A stretch of DNA of 64,000 nucleotides from Ruminococcus flavefaciens (GCF_900116855.1 NZ_UETD01000010.1:141063-205062); one strand, 5' to 3'; numbered from the stretch's first letter, positions 9,976 through 18,090 are shown. Numbers and translations are program-made. Notes: generated by a model not told the origin, from the sequence alone.

Positions 9976-10667
9976 TCTCCTTTTATTTTCAGAGTACGGA
10001 GGTACTGCTTCTGCTCCGCGGTTATGCGGAAGCTTTCCACCGCCTTCTGTATAGTCTTGTTGTGAGTCCATATATCCAGCCTTTTCTGCTCGATATAGGG
10101 AAGTATCTCGGCATAGTTGGAGGCAAGTGCCGCAGAGAAGTACCACGCCCTCGCCATATTTATGTAGTATTCCTCGGAGCGGATATCCGCTGTCATATCG
10201 GCATATTCCCTGCGGAAGTGCTCCCCGAGGAAATGCTTCATCAGCATACAGATGCCGAATCTGACCGTATATGTGCGGTCGGAAGCTATCCAGCGGCGTA
10301 TGCAGGGCAGCAGCTCCTCGCGGTGCTTTGCGAACACCTTTGGGGAGAACTGGTCACAGGTCGCCCAGTTGTCGATGAAAGGGAGAAAGCTCTCGGTCAG
10401 AGCCAGACATTTTGAAAAGTCCTTTTCATCGGCGATGATGAATGCGTGGAGCTGGTTCTCCTCAAAGCTGCCGTGGGGGAGAGCCGACAGAAAATCGGCT
10501 GTATCCTCGCGTTTCCGCAGCTCCTTTGCCAGATTTCGCAGGTCGGGGGTGCGGACTCCGAGAAAGCGGCTTGCTTCTGCCTCGGGAATGGTCTTTCTCT
10601 GGGAAAGGGCGTATTTTTCGTCGCCGAGGCTGCCGAGAGCTGCCCCGATATGGGTAAATATGCTCAT
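9972..10667 (-). CDS. DNA alkylation repair protein (AlkD-like HEAT repeats)
   Basis: 231 residues. It is rich in paired amphipathic helices typical of the ALK/HEAT-repeat DNA glycosylases AlkC/AlkD. Recognisable pieces are [18 protein letters not shown] near 33-50, [13 protein letters not shown] near 105 and the helix [10 protein letters not shown] near 143. It would remove bulky or positively charged alkylated bases, though some members have lost catalysis. The start [12 protein letters not shown] at 10667 follows AAAGGGG; a longer frame (to 10712) has no ribosome site and overlaps the divergent promoter. It is first in the minus-strand run and its stop overlaps the queA start. Confidence 0.85.
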   Translation of the reverse strand: MSIFTHIGAALGSLGDEKYALSQRKTIPEAEASRFLGVRTPDLRNLAKELRKREDTADFLSALPHGSFEENQLHAFIIADEKDFSKCLALTESFLPFIDNWATCDQFSPKVFAKHREELLPCIRRWIASDRTYTVRFGICMLMKHFLGEHFRREYADMTADIRSEEYYINMARAWYFSAALASNYAEILPYIEQKRLDIWTHNKTIQKAVESFRITAEQKQYLRTLKIKGE

Positions 10668-10718
10668 ATGACACCCCTTTCTGTGAAAAATAATTTTTTG
10701 TAAAATCATCAAAAACTG

Positions 10719-10747
10719 TTGACAACGTATCTTTAAAGTGCTATTAT
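10719..10747 (+). promoter_or_regulatory. sigma-A promoter of the lysine/DAP operon
   Basis: TTGACA at 10719-10724, a 17-base spacer, then TATTAT at 10742-10747. Transcription would start near 10754, exactly at the foot of the lysine riboswitch. Confidence 0.85.
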
Positions 10748-10754
10748 GTAAACA

Positions 10755-10920
10755 AGGTAGAGGCGCGGCTGCGAAAAGTACCTGTTCACGGGACGACCCG
10801 TCCGATGGTGGACAGCGAAAGGCAATGCCGCCGAAGAGCTGTCTTTGGTAAATTCAGCTCTGGCTGTATGTCAAACAGGTATGCAGCTGTCATCATGTGT
10901 GATGGAGAGCTATCGGCATA
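10755..10920 (+). promoter_or_regulatory. lysine riboswitch (L-box) aptamer
   Basis: The conserved L-box core is visible in order: GTAGAGGCGCGG at the 5' side of P1, AAAAGTA, the CGAAAGGCAATGCCGCCGAAG segment, a CAGCTCTGGCTG hairpin region, and the closing GGAGAGCTATC at about 10904-10914. Spacing between blocks matches the five-way junction. Lysine binding would favour the downstream terminator at 10963. The genes controlled are asd, dapA and dapB, the early common steps to lysine and diaminopimelate. Confidence 0.93.
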
Positions 10921-10961
10921 TGTTCACGAAATATGTCAACATTTCTATTATAACGCATGAT

Positions 10962-10995
10962 GAGCCGGTTTGCAACCGGTTTTTATTATTTTTTG
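10962..10995 (+). terminator. riboswitch expression-platform terminator
   Basis: CCGGTT-TGC-AACCGG stem followed by TTTTTATTATTTTTTG, between the lysine aptamer and the asd ribosome site. It is a transcription attenuator rather than an operon end. Confidence 0.85.
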
Positions 10996-11021
10996 TAATT
11001 TTTTATCAAGGAGAGGTCAAT

Positions 11022-12101
11022 ATGAAACAGTACAACGTAGGCATTATAGGCGCAACGGGCATGGTAGGACAGCGTTTTGCGACACTTCTGGAGAACCATC
11101 CGTGGTTCAATGTCAAGGTGCTTGCAGCTTCACCCAGAAGTGCAGGTCAGACATATGAGCAGGCAGCAGGCAGCCGCTGGAAGATGGCAGTGCCCATGCC
11201 CGCAGCTATGAAGGATATGGTCCTCATGGATGCTACTTCCGACATTGAGAAGATCGCAGGCATGGTGGATTTCTGCTTCTGTGCAGTTGATATGAAGAAG
11301 GACGAGATCAAGGCTCTGGAGGAGGCTTATGCCAAGGCAGAGTGCCCCATCGTTTCCAATAACTCCGCACACAGATTTACTCCCGACGTTCCCATGGTAG
11401 TTCCGGAGATTAATCCCGACCACATCGAGATCATCAAGGCTCAGAGAGAGCGTCTCGGCACAAAGAGAGGCTTTATCGCAGTCAAGTCCAACTGCTCTAT
11501 CCAGAGCTATGTTCCCGCACTTCACCCCCTGAGAAAGTTCGGTCTGAAGAACGTTCTTGCTTGTACTTATCAGGCTATCTCGGGCGCAGGCAAGAATTTC
11601 GAGACATGGCCCGAGATGGTGGATAACCTCATCCCCTTCATCGGCGGCGAGGAGGAGAAGTCCGAGCAGGAGCCTCTGAAGGTATGGGGCGAGATCAAGG
11701 GCAACGAGATCGTAAAGGCAACAGCTCCCAATATTACAACACAGTGTCTCCGTGTCCCCGTATCTGACGGACATACGGCTGCTGTATTCGTAAGCTTTGA
11801 GAACAAGCCCTCAAAGGAGGAGATCCTCCAGCTCTGGAAGGACTTCAAGGGCGTTCCTCAGGAGCTTGAGCTCCCCAGCGCTCCCAAGCAGTTCATCCAC
11901 TACTTCGAGGAGGACGATCGTCCTCAGGCTAAGCTTGACAGAAATCTCGAGGGCGGCATGGCAGTATCAACAGGCCGTCTCAGAGAGGATACACAGTACG
12001 ATTACAAGTTCGTATGCCTCTCACACAATACACTGAGAGGTGCAGCAGGCGGCGGTGTCCTCCTTGCTGAACTCCTTGCAGCAAAGGGCTATTTCGATTA
12101 A
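11022..12101 (+). CDS. asd: aspartate-semialdehyde dehydrogenase
   Basis: 359 residues. It reduces aspartyl phosphate to aspartate semialdehyde with NADPH, the branch point to lysine/DAP, threonine and methionine. The N-terminal nucleotide site GATGMVGQRF (9-18), NNSAHRFTPDVPM near 119 and the catalytic cysteine in KSNCSIQSY near 156 are present, with the longer fungal/archaeal-type subfamily pattern (long insert, LRVPVSDGH near 243). The start at 11022 follows AAGGAGAGG. A frame extending upstream to 10845 is inside the riboswitch and is not coding. It is the first gene of the riboswitch-controlled unit. Confidence 0.96.
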   Translation: MKQYNVGIIGATGMVGQRFATLLENHPWFNVKVLAASPRSAGQTYEQAAGSRWKMAVPMPAAMKDMVLMDATSDIEKIAGMVDFCFCAVDMKKDEIKALEEAYAKAECPIVSNNSAHRFTPDVPMVVPEINPDHIEIIKAQRERLGTKRGFIAVKSNCSIQSYVPALHPLRKFGLKNVLACTYQAISGAGKNFETWPEMVDNLIPFIGGEEEKSEQEPLKVWGEIKGNEIVKATAPNITTQCLRVPVSDGHTAAVFVSFENKPSKEEILQLWKDFKGVPQELELPSAPKQFIHYFEEDDRPQAKLDRNLEGGMAVSTGRLREDTQYDYKFVCLSHNTLRGAAGGGVLLAELLAAKGYFD

Positions 12102-12116
12102 GCGGGGAGCCCCGGA

Positions 12117-12155
12117 TTAATGCATAATGCATAATTCATAATGCATAATTATATG
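12117..12155 (+). repeat. left arm of AT-rich inverted repeat around the four-helix gene
   Basis: Iterated ATAATGCATAATTCATAATG-type units ending in CATAATTATATGG. The inverse complement of the same unit series is at 12505-12540, and a very similar arm, including the ATATGG end, is found inverted at 49555-49589. It overlaps the probable start of the four-helix-bundle gene. Confidence 0.75.
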
Positions 12156-12503
12156 GCTGGCGAAAATGTTATTGTTAGTAAAAGTAAAGCTTTTGCTCTC
12201 AGAATAATAAAAATGTATAAATATCTGACTTCTGAAAAGAAAGAGTATATACTGTCAAAACAGATACTCAGATGCGGTACGAGTATTGGCGCAAATGTAA
12301 AAGAGGCGATACGCGGACAGAGTAAAGCTGATTTTTATGCTAAAATGAGTATTGCGTTAAAAGAAGCGAGTGAAACTGAGTATTGGTTAGAGCTTCTTAA
12401 TGAAAGTGATTATATTGAAGAAAAACATTTCCGCAGTATTTATCCGGAATGTCAGGAATTGATAAAAATTCTTACATCAATATGTAAAACTATAGATTCG
12501 TAG
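12141..12503 (+). CDS. four-helix bundle protein (23S IVS / Avd-like)
   Basis: 120 residues (or 116 from ATG 12153). The sequence ENVIVSKSKAFALRIIKMYKYL near 8-29, then RCGTSIGANVKEAIRGQS near 43-60 and ALKEASETEYWLELL near 72-86, is the signature of the four-helix bundle family first seen in 23S rRNA intervening sequences and related to Avd of diversity-generating retroelements. These proteins form pentameric barrels that bind nucleic acid; most have no known function. There is no Shine-Dalgarno. The gene is AT-rich beside GC-rich neighbours and is framed by inverted repeats, all signs of recent insertion between asd and dapA. No reverse transcriptase or variable repeat is present. Confidence 0.85.
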   Translation: MHNYMAGENVIVSKSKAFALRIIKMYKYLTSEKKEYILSKQILRCGTSIGANVKEAIRGQSKADFYAKMSIALKEASETEYWLELLNESDYIEEKHFRSIYPECQELIKILTSICKTIDS

Positions 12504-12504
12504 T

Positions 12505-12540
12505 TTAATTATGCATTACGCATTACGAATTACGAATTGA
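12505..12540 (+). repeat. right arm of AT-rich inverted repeat
   Basis: TTAATTATGCATTACGCATTACGAATTACGAATT-type series, the imperfect inverse complement of 12117-12155. It ends just upstream of the dapA ribosome site, so the inserted segment (12117-12540) is cleanly bounded. Confidence 0.75.
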
Positions 12541-12557
12541 ACGAAAGGTTGAGTGTA

Positions 12558-13448
12558 ATGAAGAACACTATTTTCACCGGCGCTGCTGTGGCTATCATCA
12601 CGCCCATGAACGCCGACGGTTCTATAAATTATGACGAGCTGGGACGCATCATCGACGACCAGATCGAAAGAGGCACCGATGCTGTAGTTATCTGCGGCAC
12701 CACAGGTGAGTCAGCAACTATGACAGACGACGAGCACCGCGACTGCATCAGGTTCGCAGTAAAGCACGTTGCAGGCAGAGTTCCTGTTATCGCAGGTGCG
12801 GGCAGCAACGATACACGCTATGCCGTAGAGCTCTCCAAGGAGGCTGAGGCAACAGGCGCAGATGCTCTTCTCCACGTTACACCTTATTATAATAAGGCAA
12901 CACAGAAGGGTCTCGTTGCACACTTCACAGCTATCGCCGACGCCGTGAACATCCCCATTATCCTTTACAATGTTCCCAGCAGAACCGGCTGCGGCTTTGA
13001 CGTGGCTACAGTAAAGGAGCTTTCAAAGCACAGGAATATCGCTGCTATCAAGGAAGCAAGCGGCAACATCAGCTATGTTGCAAAGCTGGCAGCTGCCTGC
13101 GGCGACGATATCGACATATACAGCGGCAACGATGACATGGTGGTTCCTATCATGTCGCTGGGCGGAAAGGGCGTTATCTCCGTAGCTTCGCACATTATCC
13201 CCAAGGAGATGCACGACATGGTGCAGCTCTGTCTCGATAACAATTTCGCAGAGGCTATGAAGCTCCAGATAAAGTATCTGGATATCTGCAACGACCTGTT
13301 CATCGAGGTCAATCCCATACCGATAAAGGAAGCAATGAATATGCTGGGCTGGAACGCAGGTCCCTGCCGTCTGCCTCTCTGCGAGCTGACAGATGAGCAC
13401 AGGGCTAAGCTGAGAGCTACTCTGGCAAAGCACGGACTCATCAAGTAA
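12558..13448 (+). CDS. dapA: 4-hydroxy-tetrahydrodipicolinate synthase
   Basis: 296 residues. It condenses pyruvate with aspartate semialdehyde. The Schiff-base lysine lies in AAIKEASGN near 163, with GTTGESATM near 45 and the YNVPSRTG segment near 135 carrying the catalytic tyrosine. The length is typical of the tetrameric TIM-barrel enzyme. The start MKNTIFTGAAVAII at 12558 follows GAAAGG and is preferred over the in-frame TTG at 12537, which lies in the repeat arm. In the lysine operon between the four-helix gene and dapB. Confidence 0.97.
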   Translation: MKNTIFTGAAVAIITPMNADGSINYDELGRIIDDQIERGTDAVVICGTTGESATMTDDEHRDCIRFAVKHVAGRVPVIAGAGSNDTRYAVELSKEAEATGADALLHVTPYYNKATQKGLVAHFTAIADAVNIPIILYNVPSRTGCGFDVATVKELSKHRNIAAIKEASGNISYVAKLAAACGDDIDIYSGNDDMVVPIMSLGGKGVISVASHIIPKEMHDMVQLCLDNNFAEAMKLQIKYLDICNDLFIEVNPIPIKEAMNMLGWNAGPCRLPLCELTDEHRAKLRATLAKHGLIK

Positions 13449-13476
13449 ACCATCCACCGAAAAGGAAGTGTAAAGT

Positions 13477-14226
13477 ATGACTAATATAGCTATCTGCGGC
13501 GCTAACGGCAGGATGGGACACAATATCTTCAATTGTGCCGCCGAGAGAGAGGACTGCACAGTAGTTGCAGGCATCGACATCTACACCAAGCAGTATGCGG
13601 ATTTCCCCATTGTGGAGACTCCTGCACAGCTGCCCGTAAAGCCCGATGTTATCATAGATTTCTCAAATCCTGCTTCTCTGGACGGACTTCTTGACTACTG
13701 CCTGTCTACGGGAACTCCCATAGTTATCGGCGCAACAGGCTACACAGACGAGCAGACCGCCAAGATAAAGGCAGCTGCACAGCAGATACCCGTGTTCTTC
13801 ACATTCAATATGTCACTGGGCATCAACCTGCTGGTACAGCTGGCAAAGAAGGCAGCCGAGGTGCTGGGCGACAGCTTCGATATCGAGATAGTGGAGAAGC
13901 ACCACAACCAGAAGATAGACGCTCCCAGCGGAACCGCAATAATGCTGGCAAATGCAATAAACGAGACACTTGACAATTCCAAGCACTACGTTTACGACCG
14001 TCACTCACGCCGTCAGAAGCGTGAGAAATCCGAGATAGGAATGCACTCGATTCGCGGCGGCACTATCGTAGGTGAGCACGACGTTATCTTTGCAGGCCAT
14101 GATGAGGTCATAACCCTTTCCCACTCGGCAGCTTCAAAGGCTGTTTTCGCAGCGGGAGCTGTAAATGCAGCGGTATTCCTCAAGGACCAGCCTGCGGGAC
14201 TTTATGATATGTCATTTTTAGTATAA
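13477..14226 (+). CDS. dapB: 4-hydroxy-tetrahydrodipicolinate reductase
   Basis: 249 residues. It has the N-terminal Rossmann motif GANGRMG (8-14), GATGYT near 86, and the catalytic/substrate region EKHHNQKIDAPSGTA near 146-160 (His pair and Lys). It reduces the DapA product with NAD(P)H. It lies 28 bases after dapA behind AAAGGAAG and is the last gene of the riboswitch operon; a strong terminator follows at 14235. The later DAP steps are not in the window. Confidence 0.97.
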   Translation: MTNIAICGANGRMGHNIFNCAAEREDCTVVAGIDIYTKQYADFPIVETPAQLPVKPDVIIDFSNPASLDGLLDYCLSTGTPIVIGATGYTDEQTAKIKAAAQQIPVFFTFNMSLGINLLVQLAKKAAEVLGDSFDIEIVEKHHNQKIDAPSGTAIMLANAINETLDNSKHYVYDRHSRRQKREKSEIGMHSIRGGTIVGEHDVIFAGHDEVITLSHSAASKAVFAAGAVNAAVFLKDQPAGLYDMSFLV

Positions 14227-14234
14227 GACGTGAT

Positions 14235-14268
14235 CCCCCTCTTGAAGAAAGAGGGGGAAGCTTTTTTA
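14235..14268 (+). terminator. terminator of the asd-dapA-dapB operon
   Basis: CCCCCTCTT / AAGAGGGGG stem (14235-14257), followed by CTTTTTT. Confidence 0.92.
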
Positions 14269-14276
14269 GATAAGTC

Positions 14277-14427
14277 GGAATTTAACGCCTGCGGTGTTAA
14301 ATTCCGAAGCCCTTAGCTTTTAGCCCTTAGGAAGCGGCTCCGCCGCTTTATTATCGGGCGGCGGAACGCCGCCCCTACATCAGGCTAACGGCTCAAATCA
14401 AAATTTAGCTTTGCTAAATTTTGATTT
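14277..14427 (+). repeat. composite palindromic repeat (modules B and A)
   Basis: Holds a GGAATTTAACGCC / GGTGTTAAATTCC hairpin (14278-14304), then TAGCCCTTAG-type runs, and a GGGCGGCGG-aa-CGCCGCCC hairpin followed by CTACATCAGGCTAACGGCTC. It ends in the 33-bp palindrome 14395-14427 that also begins the 179-bp repeat at 2698 and 45078. The hairpin/CTACATCAGG/palindrome block recurs inverted at 53039-53142. Confidence 0.85.
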
Positions 14428-14466
14428 GAAAAGAATGTGCTTTGAAAACGACAAAAGGAGGTAAAA

Positions 14467-15033
14467 ATGCTTACACATACCGGTACACAGACAATAGAGA
14501 CCGACAGGCTTATTCTGAGACGGTTTGAATATTCCGACGACGATGCTATGCTGAAATACTGGGTAGCTGACGAAAAGGTGCAGTCCTTGTATTCAGAGCC
14601 TGTTTACTCCACAAAGGAGGAGGTAAAGGGGCTTCTGGACAAGTACATCGGTGGCTGCGCCCGTGAGGACTATTACCGCTGGGCAGTCATCGACAAGGAG
14701 TGCGGCGAGTGTATCGGACAGATAGCCTATTTCCTTGTGGACAGCAAGAACCACTTCGCGGAGATAGAGTACTGCATAGGCTCGCAGTTCCAGCGCAGGG
14801 GCTATGCCACCGAAGCTGCAAAGGCTGTGATAGCCTACGGATTTGACAGAATGAATCTGCACAAGGTGCAGATATGCTGCAAGACCATAAACGCTCCGTC
14901 CCGAAAGGTCATAGAGAAGTGCGGACTTACATTCGAGGGCACTCTCAGGGACTATTTCTATATGGACGGTCAGTATGTGGGCAGGCATTACTTCTCCATA
15001 CTGCGCGATGAATATGAAAACAGGAGGCAATAA
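14467..15033 (+). CDS. GNAT family N-acetyltransferase (RimJ/RimL-like)
   Basis: 188 residues. The opening TIETDRLILRRFEYSDD (8-24) is the usual start of RimJ/RimL-type GNAT enzymes. The acetyl-CoA loop is represented by QRRGYATEAAKAVIAYGF near 118-135, followed by LHKVQICCKTINAPSRKVIEKCG near 140-162. The substrate, protein N-terminus or small molecule, cannot be predicted. A strong AAAGGAGG precedes the start. The next gene begins one base after this stop, so the two are translated together. Confidence 0.9.
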   Translation: MLTHTGTQTIETDRLILRRFEYSDDDAMLKYWVADEKVQSLYSEPVYSTKEEVKGLLDKYIGGCAREDYYRWAVIDKECGECIGQIAYFLVDSKNHFAEIEYCIGSQFQRRGYATEAAKAVIAYGFDRMNLHKVQICCKTINAPSRKVIEKCGLTFEGTLRDYFYMDGQYVGRHYFSILRDEYENRRQ

Positions 15034-15034
15034 A

Positions 15035-15436
15035 ATGACTGATAACGAAACACTTGAAAGAGTACGCGAGACATTCCGCGGCGACCGCTTTGCCACGGAA
15101 ATGGGAGCGGTTATTGATGAGTTAGGGGACCACTATTCAAAGTGCAGCCTTGTTCTCAACGAACACCACAGGAACGCTGTCGGCGGTATCATGGGCGGAG
15201 TTTACTTCACCCTTGCGGATTTTGCCTTTGCAGTTGCTTCAAACTGGCAGCAGGCAGGAGTAGTTGGGCTCAACTGCGACGCCTCGTTCATAGGAGTTCC
15301 CAAGACAGAGCGCATCATCGCCGAAGCAAGGCTCATCAAGGACGGCAGGACAATATGCTGCTACAATGTTGACATAAGGGACGAGCTGGGCAATCCTGTT
15401 GCCGCAGTCCAGTGTGTCGGCTTCCGTAAGAGCTGA
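15035..15436 (+). CDS. PaaI-type hotdog thioesterase
   Basis: 133 residues, a single hotdog domain. The HHRNAVGGIMGGVYFTLADFAFA region near 44-66 carries the family's G-G-x-x-x-x-L-x-D active-site pattern (Asp near 62). It hydrolyses an acyl- or aryl-CoA; the substrate is unknown. The start at 15035 follows AGGAGG and lies directly after the acetyltransferase stop. Pairing of an acetyl-CoA-using and a CoA-thioester-cleaving enzyme is noted, but a shared pathway is only inference. Confidence 0.87.
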   Translation: MTDNETLERVRETFRGDRFATEMGAVIDELGDHYSKCSLVLNEHHRNAVGGIMGGVYFTLADFAFAVASNWQQAGVVGLNCDASFIGVPKTERIIAEARLIKDGRTICCYNVDIRDELGNPVAAVQCVGFRKS

Positions 15437-15450
15437 TAATTCTCACTTAA

Positions 15451-15600
15451 AAAACATAATTTAGCGCGTATGCGCTAAGTTGATAGTTGAAAGTTGAGAG
15501 TTGAGAGTTAATGTGTTCGCTTCGCTCACAATATTTAAATATTGTCGCCGCAGGCGACTCCACAACTATCAACTCTAAACTCTCAACTCTAAACTCAAAT
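15451..15600 (-). repeat. modular palindromic repeat, copy 2 (inverted, truncated)
   Basis: Inverse complement of positions 32-179 of the 179-bp element at 2698 and 45078. It lacks the 33-bp end palindrome; where that should be, the sequence passes into the adjacent terminator. Confidence 0.88.
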
Positions 15601-15611
15601 CGGCATTGTCA

Positions 15612-15662
15612 ATAAAAATAGCCATAGTATTTCTTAAAATGGGAAATACTATGGCTTTATTG
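15612..15662. terminator. bidirectional terminator
   Basis: AGCCATAGTATTTC / GAAATACTATGGCT (14-bp stem, 15620-15656) with T-rich flanks on both strands. It separates the convergent thioesterase and diguanylate cyclase genes. Confidence 0.9.
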
Positions 15663-15667
15663 TTTAT

Positions 15668-17578
15668 TCAGACCTTTTCGGACTTTCTTGCCAGCTTTTT
15701 CTGCCTTTTTATCTCATACATCTTCTCGTCTGCCATTTTGATGATACTGTAAAGGGTATCATGTTCATTGGCTTTAGTGACTATGCTTCCGATACTTGCG
15801 GAAATAACGTAGGGCTTTTTCACCAGCTTGTTGATATTCTCAAGCTCGGTGTTGAACCTGTGCTCCAGTGCCTCCACAGCTCCCTGTGAAGCGTTGGTGC
15901 TGAATATGATGAACTCGTCGCCGCCGAATCTTGCACATATGCTTCCGCGGCCGCAGCAGCTGCTGATGATGTTGGCAAGGCGCTGTATAGCGAAATCGCC
16001 CTCATTGTGTCCGTAGTTGTCGTTGATGAACTTCAGACCGTCCATATCTATGAAGCTGAGCAGCATTTCCTTCCCGTTGGCAACGCACTCCCTGAACATA
16101 TCATCGGCGATATTGATGAAGCCGTTGCGGTTGTAGATGTTGCAGAGGGGGTCGATGACGTACAGGCGGTTCAGCTCGTCCATAGCCTTGTTGAGGTGGA
16201 AGAGCTTGCGGATATTCTCTATGGAGTTGCTCAGCGTCATGGTAAGGGTGTGACAGAGCAGGCTGTAAATAGGGAAGTCTCCGTTTGTGATTATGTAGTA
16301 GCCCAGACAGCGGTCGCCGAAATGGAGAGGGAGGAAGTAGTTTATGCAGCTCCTTTCCTCAAAGCCCTCGGGGAACATATTGCTGCTGGGGTAATAGCCC
16401 ACGCTCCTGCGCTGACCCTTGTCCCAGATAAGGGGAGCGGTCATGTAGCTCTTATAAGCATTCGGCTCGGAGATGACGGGCGCAGAGTTAAAGGCGTCCT
16501 GCCAGTCCTCACTGAGACAGAGCTGGAACTTTTCGCATTCCAGCTCGCCGATGAGCTTTTCGATAACGTCGAAGCATTCCGAAGCGGTCTCGGTCTCGGC
16601 AAGTCCTGCGGTAAGGCGGTTTATCATGAGTATATTGCTGTTGGTCACCTCTGTTTTGCGGAAGGTGACCTTTTTGTATGCGATGAGGTCATCGTGCTCC
16701 TCGTTCCTGCATCCGCAGCTCTCGCTGAATACGGGAGCGGCTTCTAGAGTGATGCTGTGAGGCTGTTCTATGCCGTTTATGACATTGAGGAGCACCTCCG
16801 CAGCCTGAAAACCTGCTTTGTACAGCGGACGCTTGACCGAGGTCATGGCAGGGCTGCAGTTCCTTGCGTTGAATGTATTGTCGAAGCCTGTGACCATAAC
16901 GTCATCGGGGACCTTGTATCCCAGCTTTTCCAGAGATGACACAACTGTCAGAGCCATGCTGTCATTGGCACAGACGAATGCGTCGGGAAGCTCTTTTCCC
17001 GAAGCGGCAAATTCGTCCACGGCGAGCTTTCCGTCATAGCTTTTGAAGTCGCCGTAGTATATGCGTTCCTCGTCGATAGGGAGCCCGTTTTCCTCCATGG
17101 CGGCTCTGAAAGCGTCATATCGAGCCTTGCCCTCGGGATTGGGCAGGGGACCCGAAACAAAGTTTATGACCTTGGCGCCGTGGAACTGTATGATATGGTT
17201 CACCAGCTTCTTCATGACAGAGAAGTTGTCGATGCGGATGTCATAGAACTCGGGAAACTCGTGGCTCTCGAATATGACGGTGGGGATATGAGCGCTTCTG
17301 ACTCTTTCGAGAATGCGTGTGCGTATCTCCTTGTCGCCGAAGGTGTTGGTCATAAGAAGGACTCCGTCAAAACGGGTATAATCTATTAAGTTGTAAATGC
17401 TCACCTCGCCGATATCGAAGGTCCTGCTTCCGACCATACCGCCGAAGGCAGCAAAATAAGACACATTGATGTTGTGCTCAAGTGCGAAATTGTTGATCCC
17501 GCGTATAGTATTGTACTGATACTCTTCGTCGAGTCCGGAGACAATGACGGCGATGTTGATAATTCTTTCGGAATCCAT
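15668..17578 (-). CDS. LacI-type sensor domain fused to GGDEF diguanylate cyclase
   Basis: 636 residues. The N-terminus (1-285) is a LacI/periplasmic-binding-protein sensor (INIAVIVSGLDEEYQYNTIRG, VMVTGFDN near 225), but the usual N-terminal helix-turn-helix is absent and there is no signal peptide, so the sensor is cytoplasmic. A Cys-Gly-Cys and a roughly 170-residue linker region lead to a GGDEF domain (about 475-625) with an intact RFGGDEF at 550-556 and LSFIDMDGLKFINDNYGH for GTP/metal binding. The RxxD inhibitory site upstream of GGDEF is not conserved. Predicted to make c-di-GMP in response to a sugar-like ligand. It lies divergently upstream of the xylanase. GAGGGG precedes the ATG. 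Confidence 0.88.
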   Translation of the reverse strand: MDSERIINIAVIVSGLDEEYQYNTIRGINNFALEHNINVSYFAAFGGMVGSRTFDIGEVSIYNLIDYTRFDGVLLMTNTFGDKEIRTRILERVRSAHIPTVIFESHEFPEFYDIRIDNFSVMKKLVNHIIQFHGAKVINFVSGPLPNPEGKARYDAFRAAMEENGLPIDEERIYYGDFKSYDGKLAVDEFAASGKELPDAFVCANDSMALTVVSSLEKLGYKVPDDVMVTGFDNTFNARNCSPAMTSVKRPLYKAGFQAAEVLLNVINGIEQPHSITLEAAPVFSESCGCRNEEHDDLIAYKKVTFRKTEVTNSNILMINRLTAGLAETETASECFDVIEKLIGELECEKFQLCLSEDWQDAFNSAPVISEPNAYKSYMTAPLIWDKGQRRSVGYYPSSNMFPEGFEERSCINYFLPLHFGDRCLGYYIITNGDFPIYSLLCHTLTMTLSNSIENIRKLFHLNKAMDELNRLYVIDPLCNIYNRNGFINIADDMFRECVANGKEMLLSFIDMDGLKFINDNYGHNEGDFAIQRLANIISSCCGRGSICARFGGDEFIIFSTNASQGAVEALEHRFNTELENINKLVKKPYVISASIGSIVTKANEHDTLYSIIKMADEKMYEIKRQKKLARKSEKV

Positions 17579-17752
17579 GCTATCCCCTCTTGTGAATGGA
17601 GTTATATACCTGATACAATTATACCACTTCTGCGGAAAAAATAAAGGATTTAGCGAACTTTTTGGAGGATGTTACATTATCACAGTTTTGGCTTTGTGCA
17701 AAACCACAAAAGAAAATATACGGGCAGTTGTTTCGCGGAAATAAATAATGAA

Positions 17753-17797
17753 AAGCAGGGTGCCGCCTTGTCACGGAGGATGAGGTAGCTCCTGCTT
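17753..17797 (+). other. possible structured RNA element in 600-bp intergenic region
   Basis: Within the gene-free 17579-18180, AAGCAGG (17753-17759) pairs with CCTGCTT (17791-17797) around a GC-rich interior with CCGCC and GGAGG. I could not match it to a known riboswitch; c-di-GMP classes were considered and do not fit. The rest of the region is AT-rich with no convincing gene apart from the promoter and hairpin listed next. Confidence 0.3.
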
Positions 17798-18030
17798 GTT
17801 TAGGTTAAAATTTTGTTAAATATACTAATGCACGCAGATACGTTGATCTGACCGCAAATATCGGTAGGTTTCGGGTAGCGCAAAAGTGCAATGCCACTTA
17901 TCATTTTGTGCTGTCAAAACAACGGAAAAACAACGCAGAACCGTGAAATGTATAAAAAAACGCAACAAGTGGAAGCTAAAATGTGCAAAAAGAGCAAAAA
18001 ATGAGCAAGCCCAAAAATTGTTAGCAACAT

Positions 18031-18059
18031 TTGACTTGAATAGTTCACAGAAATGTAAT
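18031..18059 (+). promoter_or_regulatory. probable promoter of the xylanase gene
   Basis: TTGACT (18031-18036), a 17-base spacer, TGTAAT (18054-18059), in an AT-rich stretch. This gives a roughly 115-base leader before the xylanase ATG. Confidence 0.55.
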
Positions 18060-18090
18060 AAAATTAAGACAGAAGCTGAGGAAAAGGAGG

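Noticed and set aside
10845..11021. N-terminal extension of asd by 59 codons
   Set aside because: The extension lies inside the lysine aptamer and terminator; the ATG at 11022 has a strong ribosome site and matches the normal protein start.
12141..12503. Diversity-generating retroelement around the Avd-like gene
   Set aside because: No reverse transcriptase, template repeat or variable repeat within reach; only the four-helix gene is present.
17697..17800. c-di-GMP (GEMM) riboswitch upstream of the xylanase
   Set aside because: Tempting because of the neighbouring diguanylate cyclase, but the conserved GEMM blocks are not present; only a generic stem can be seen.
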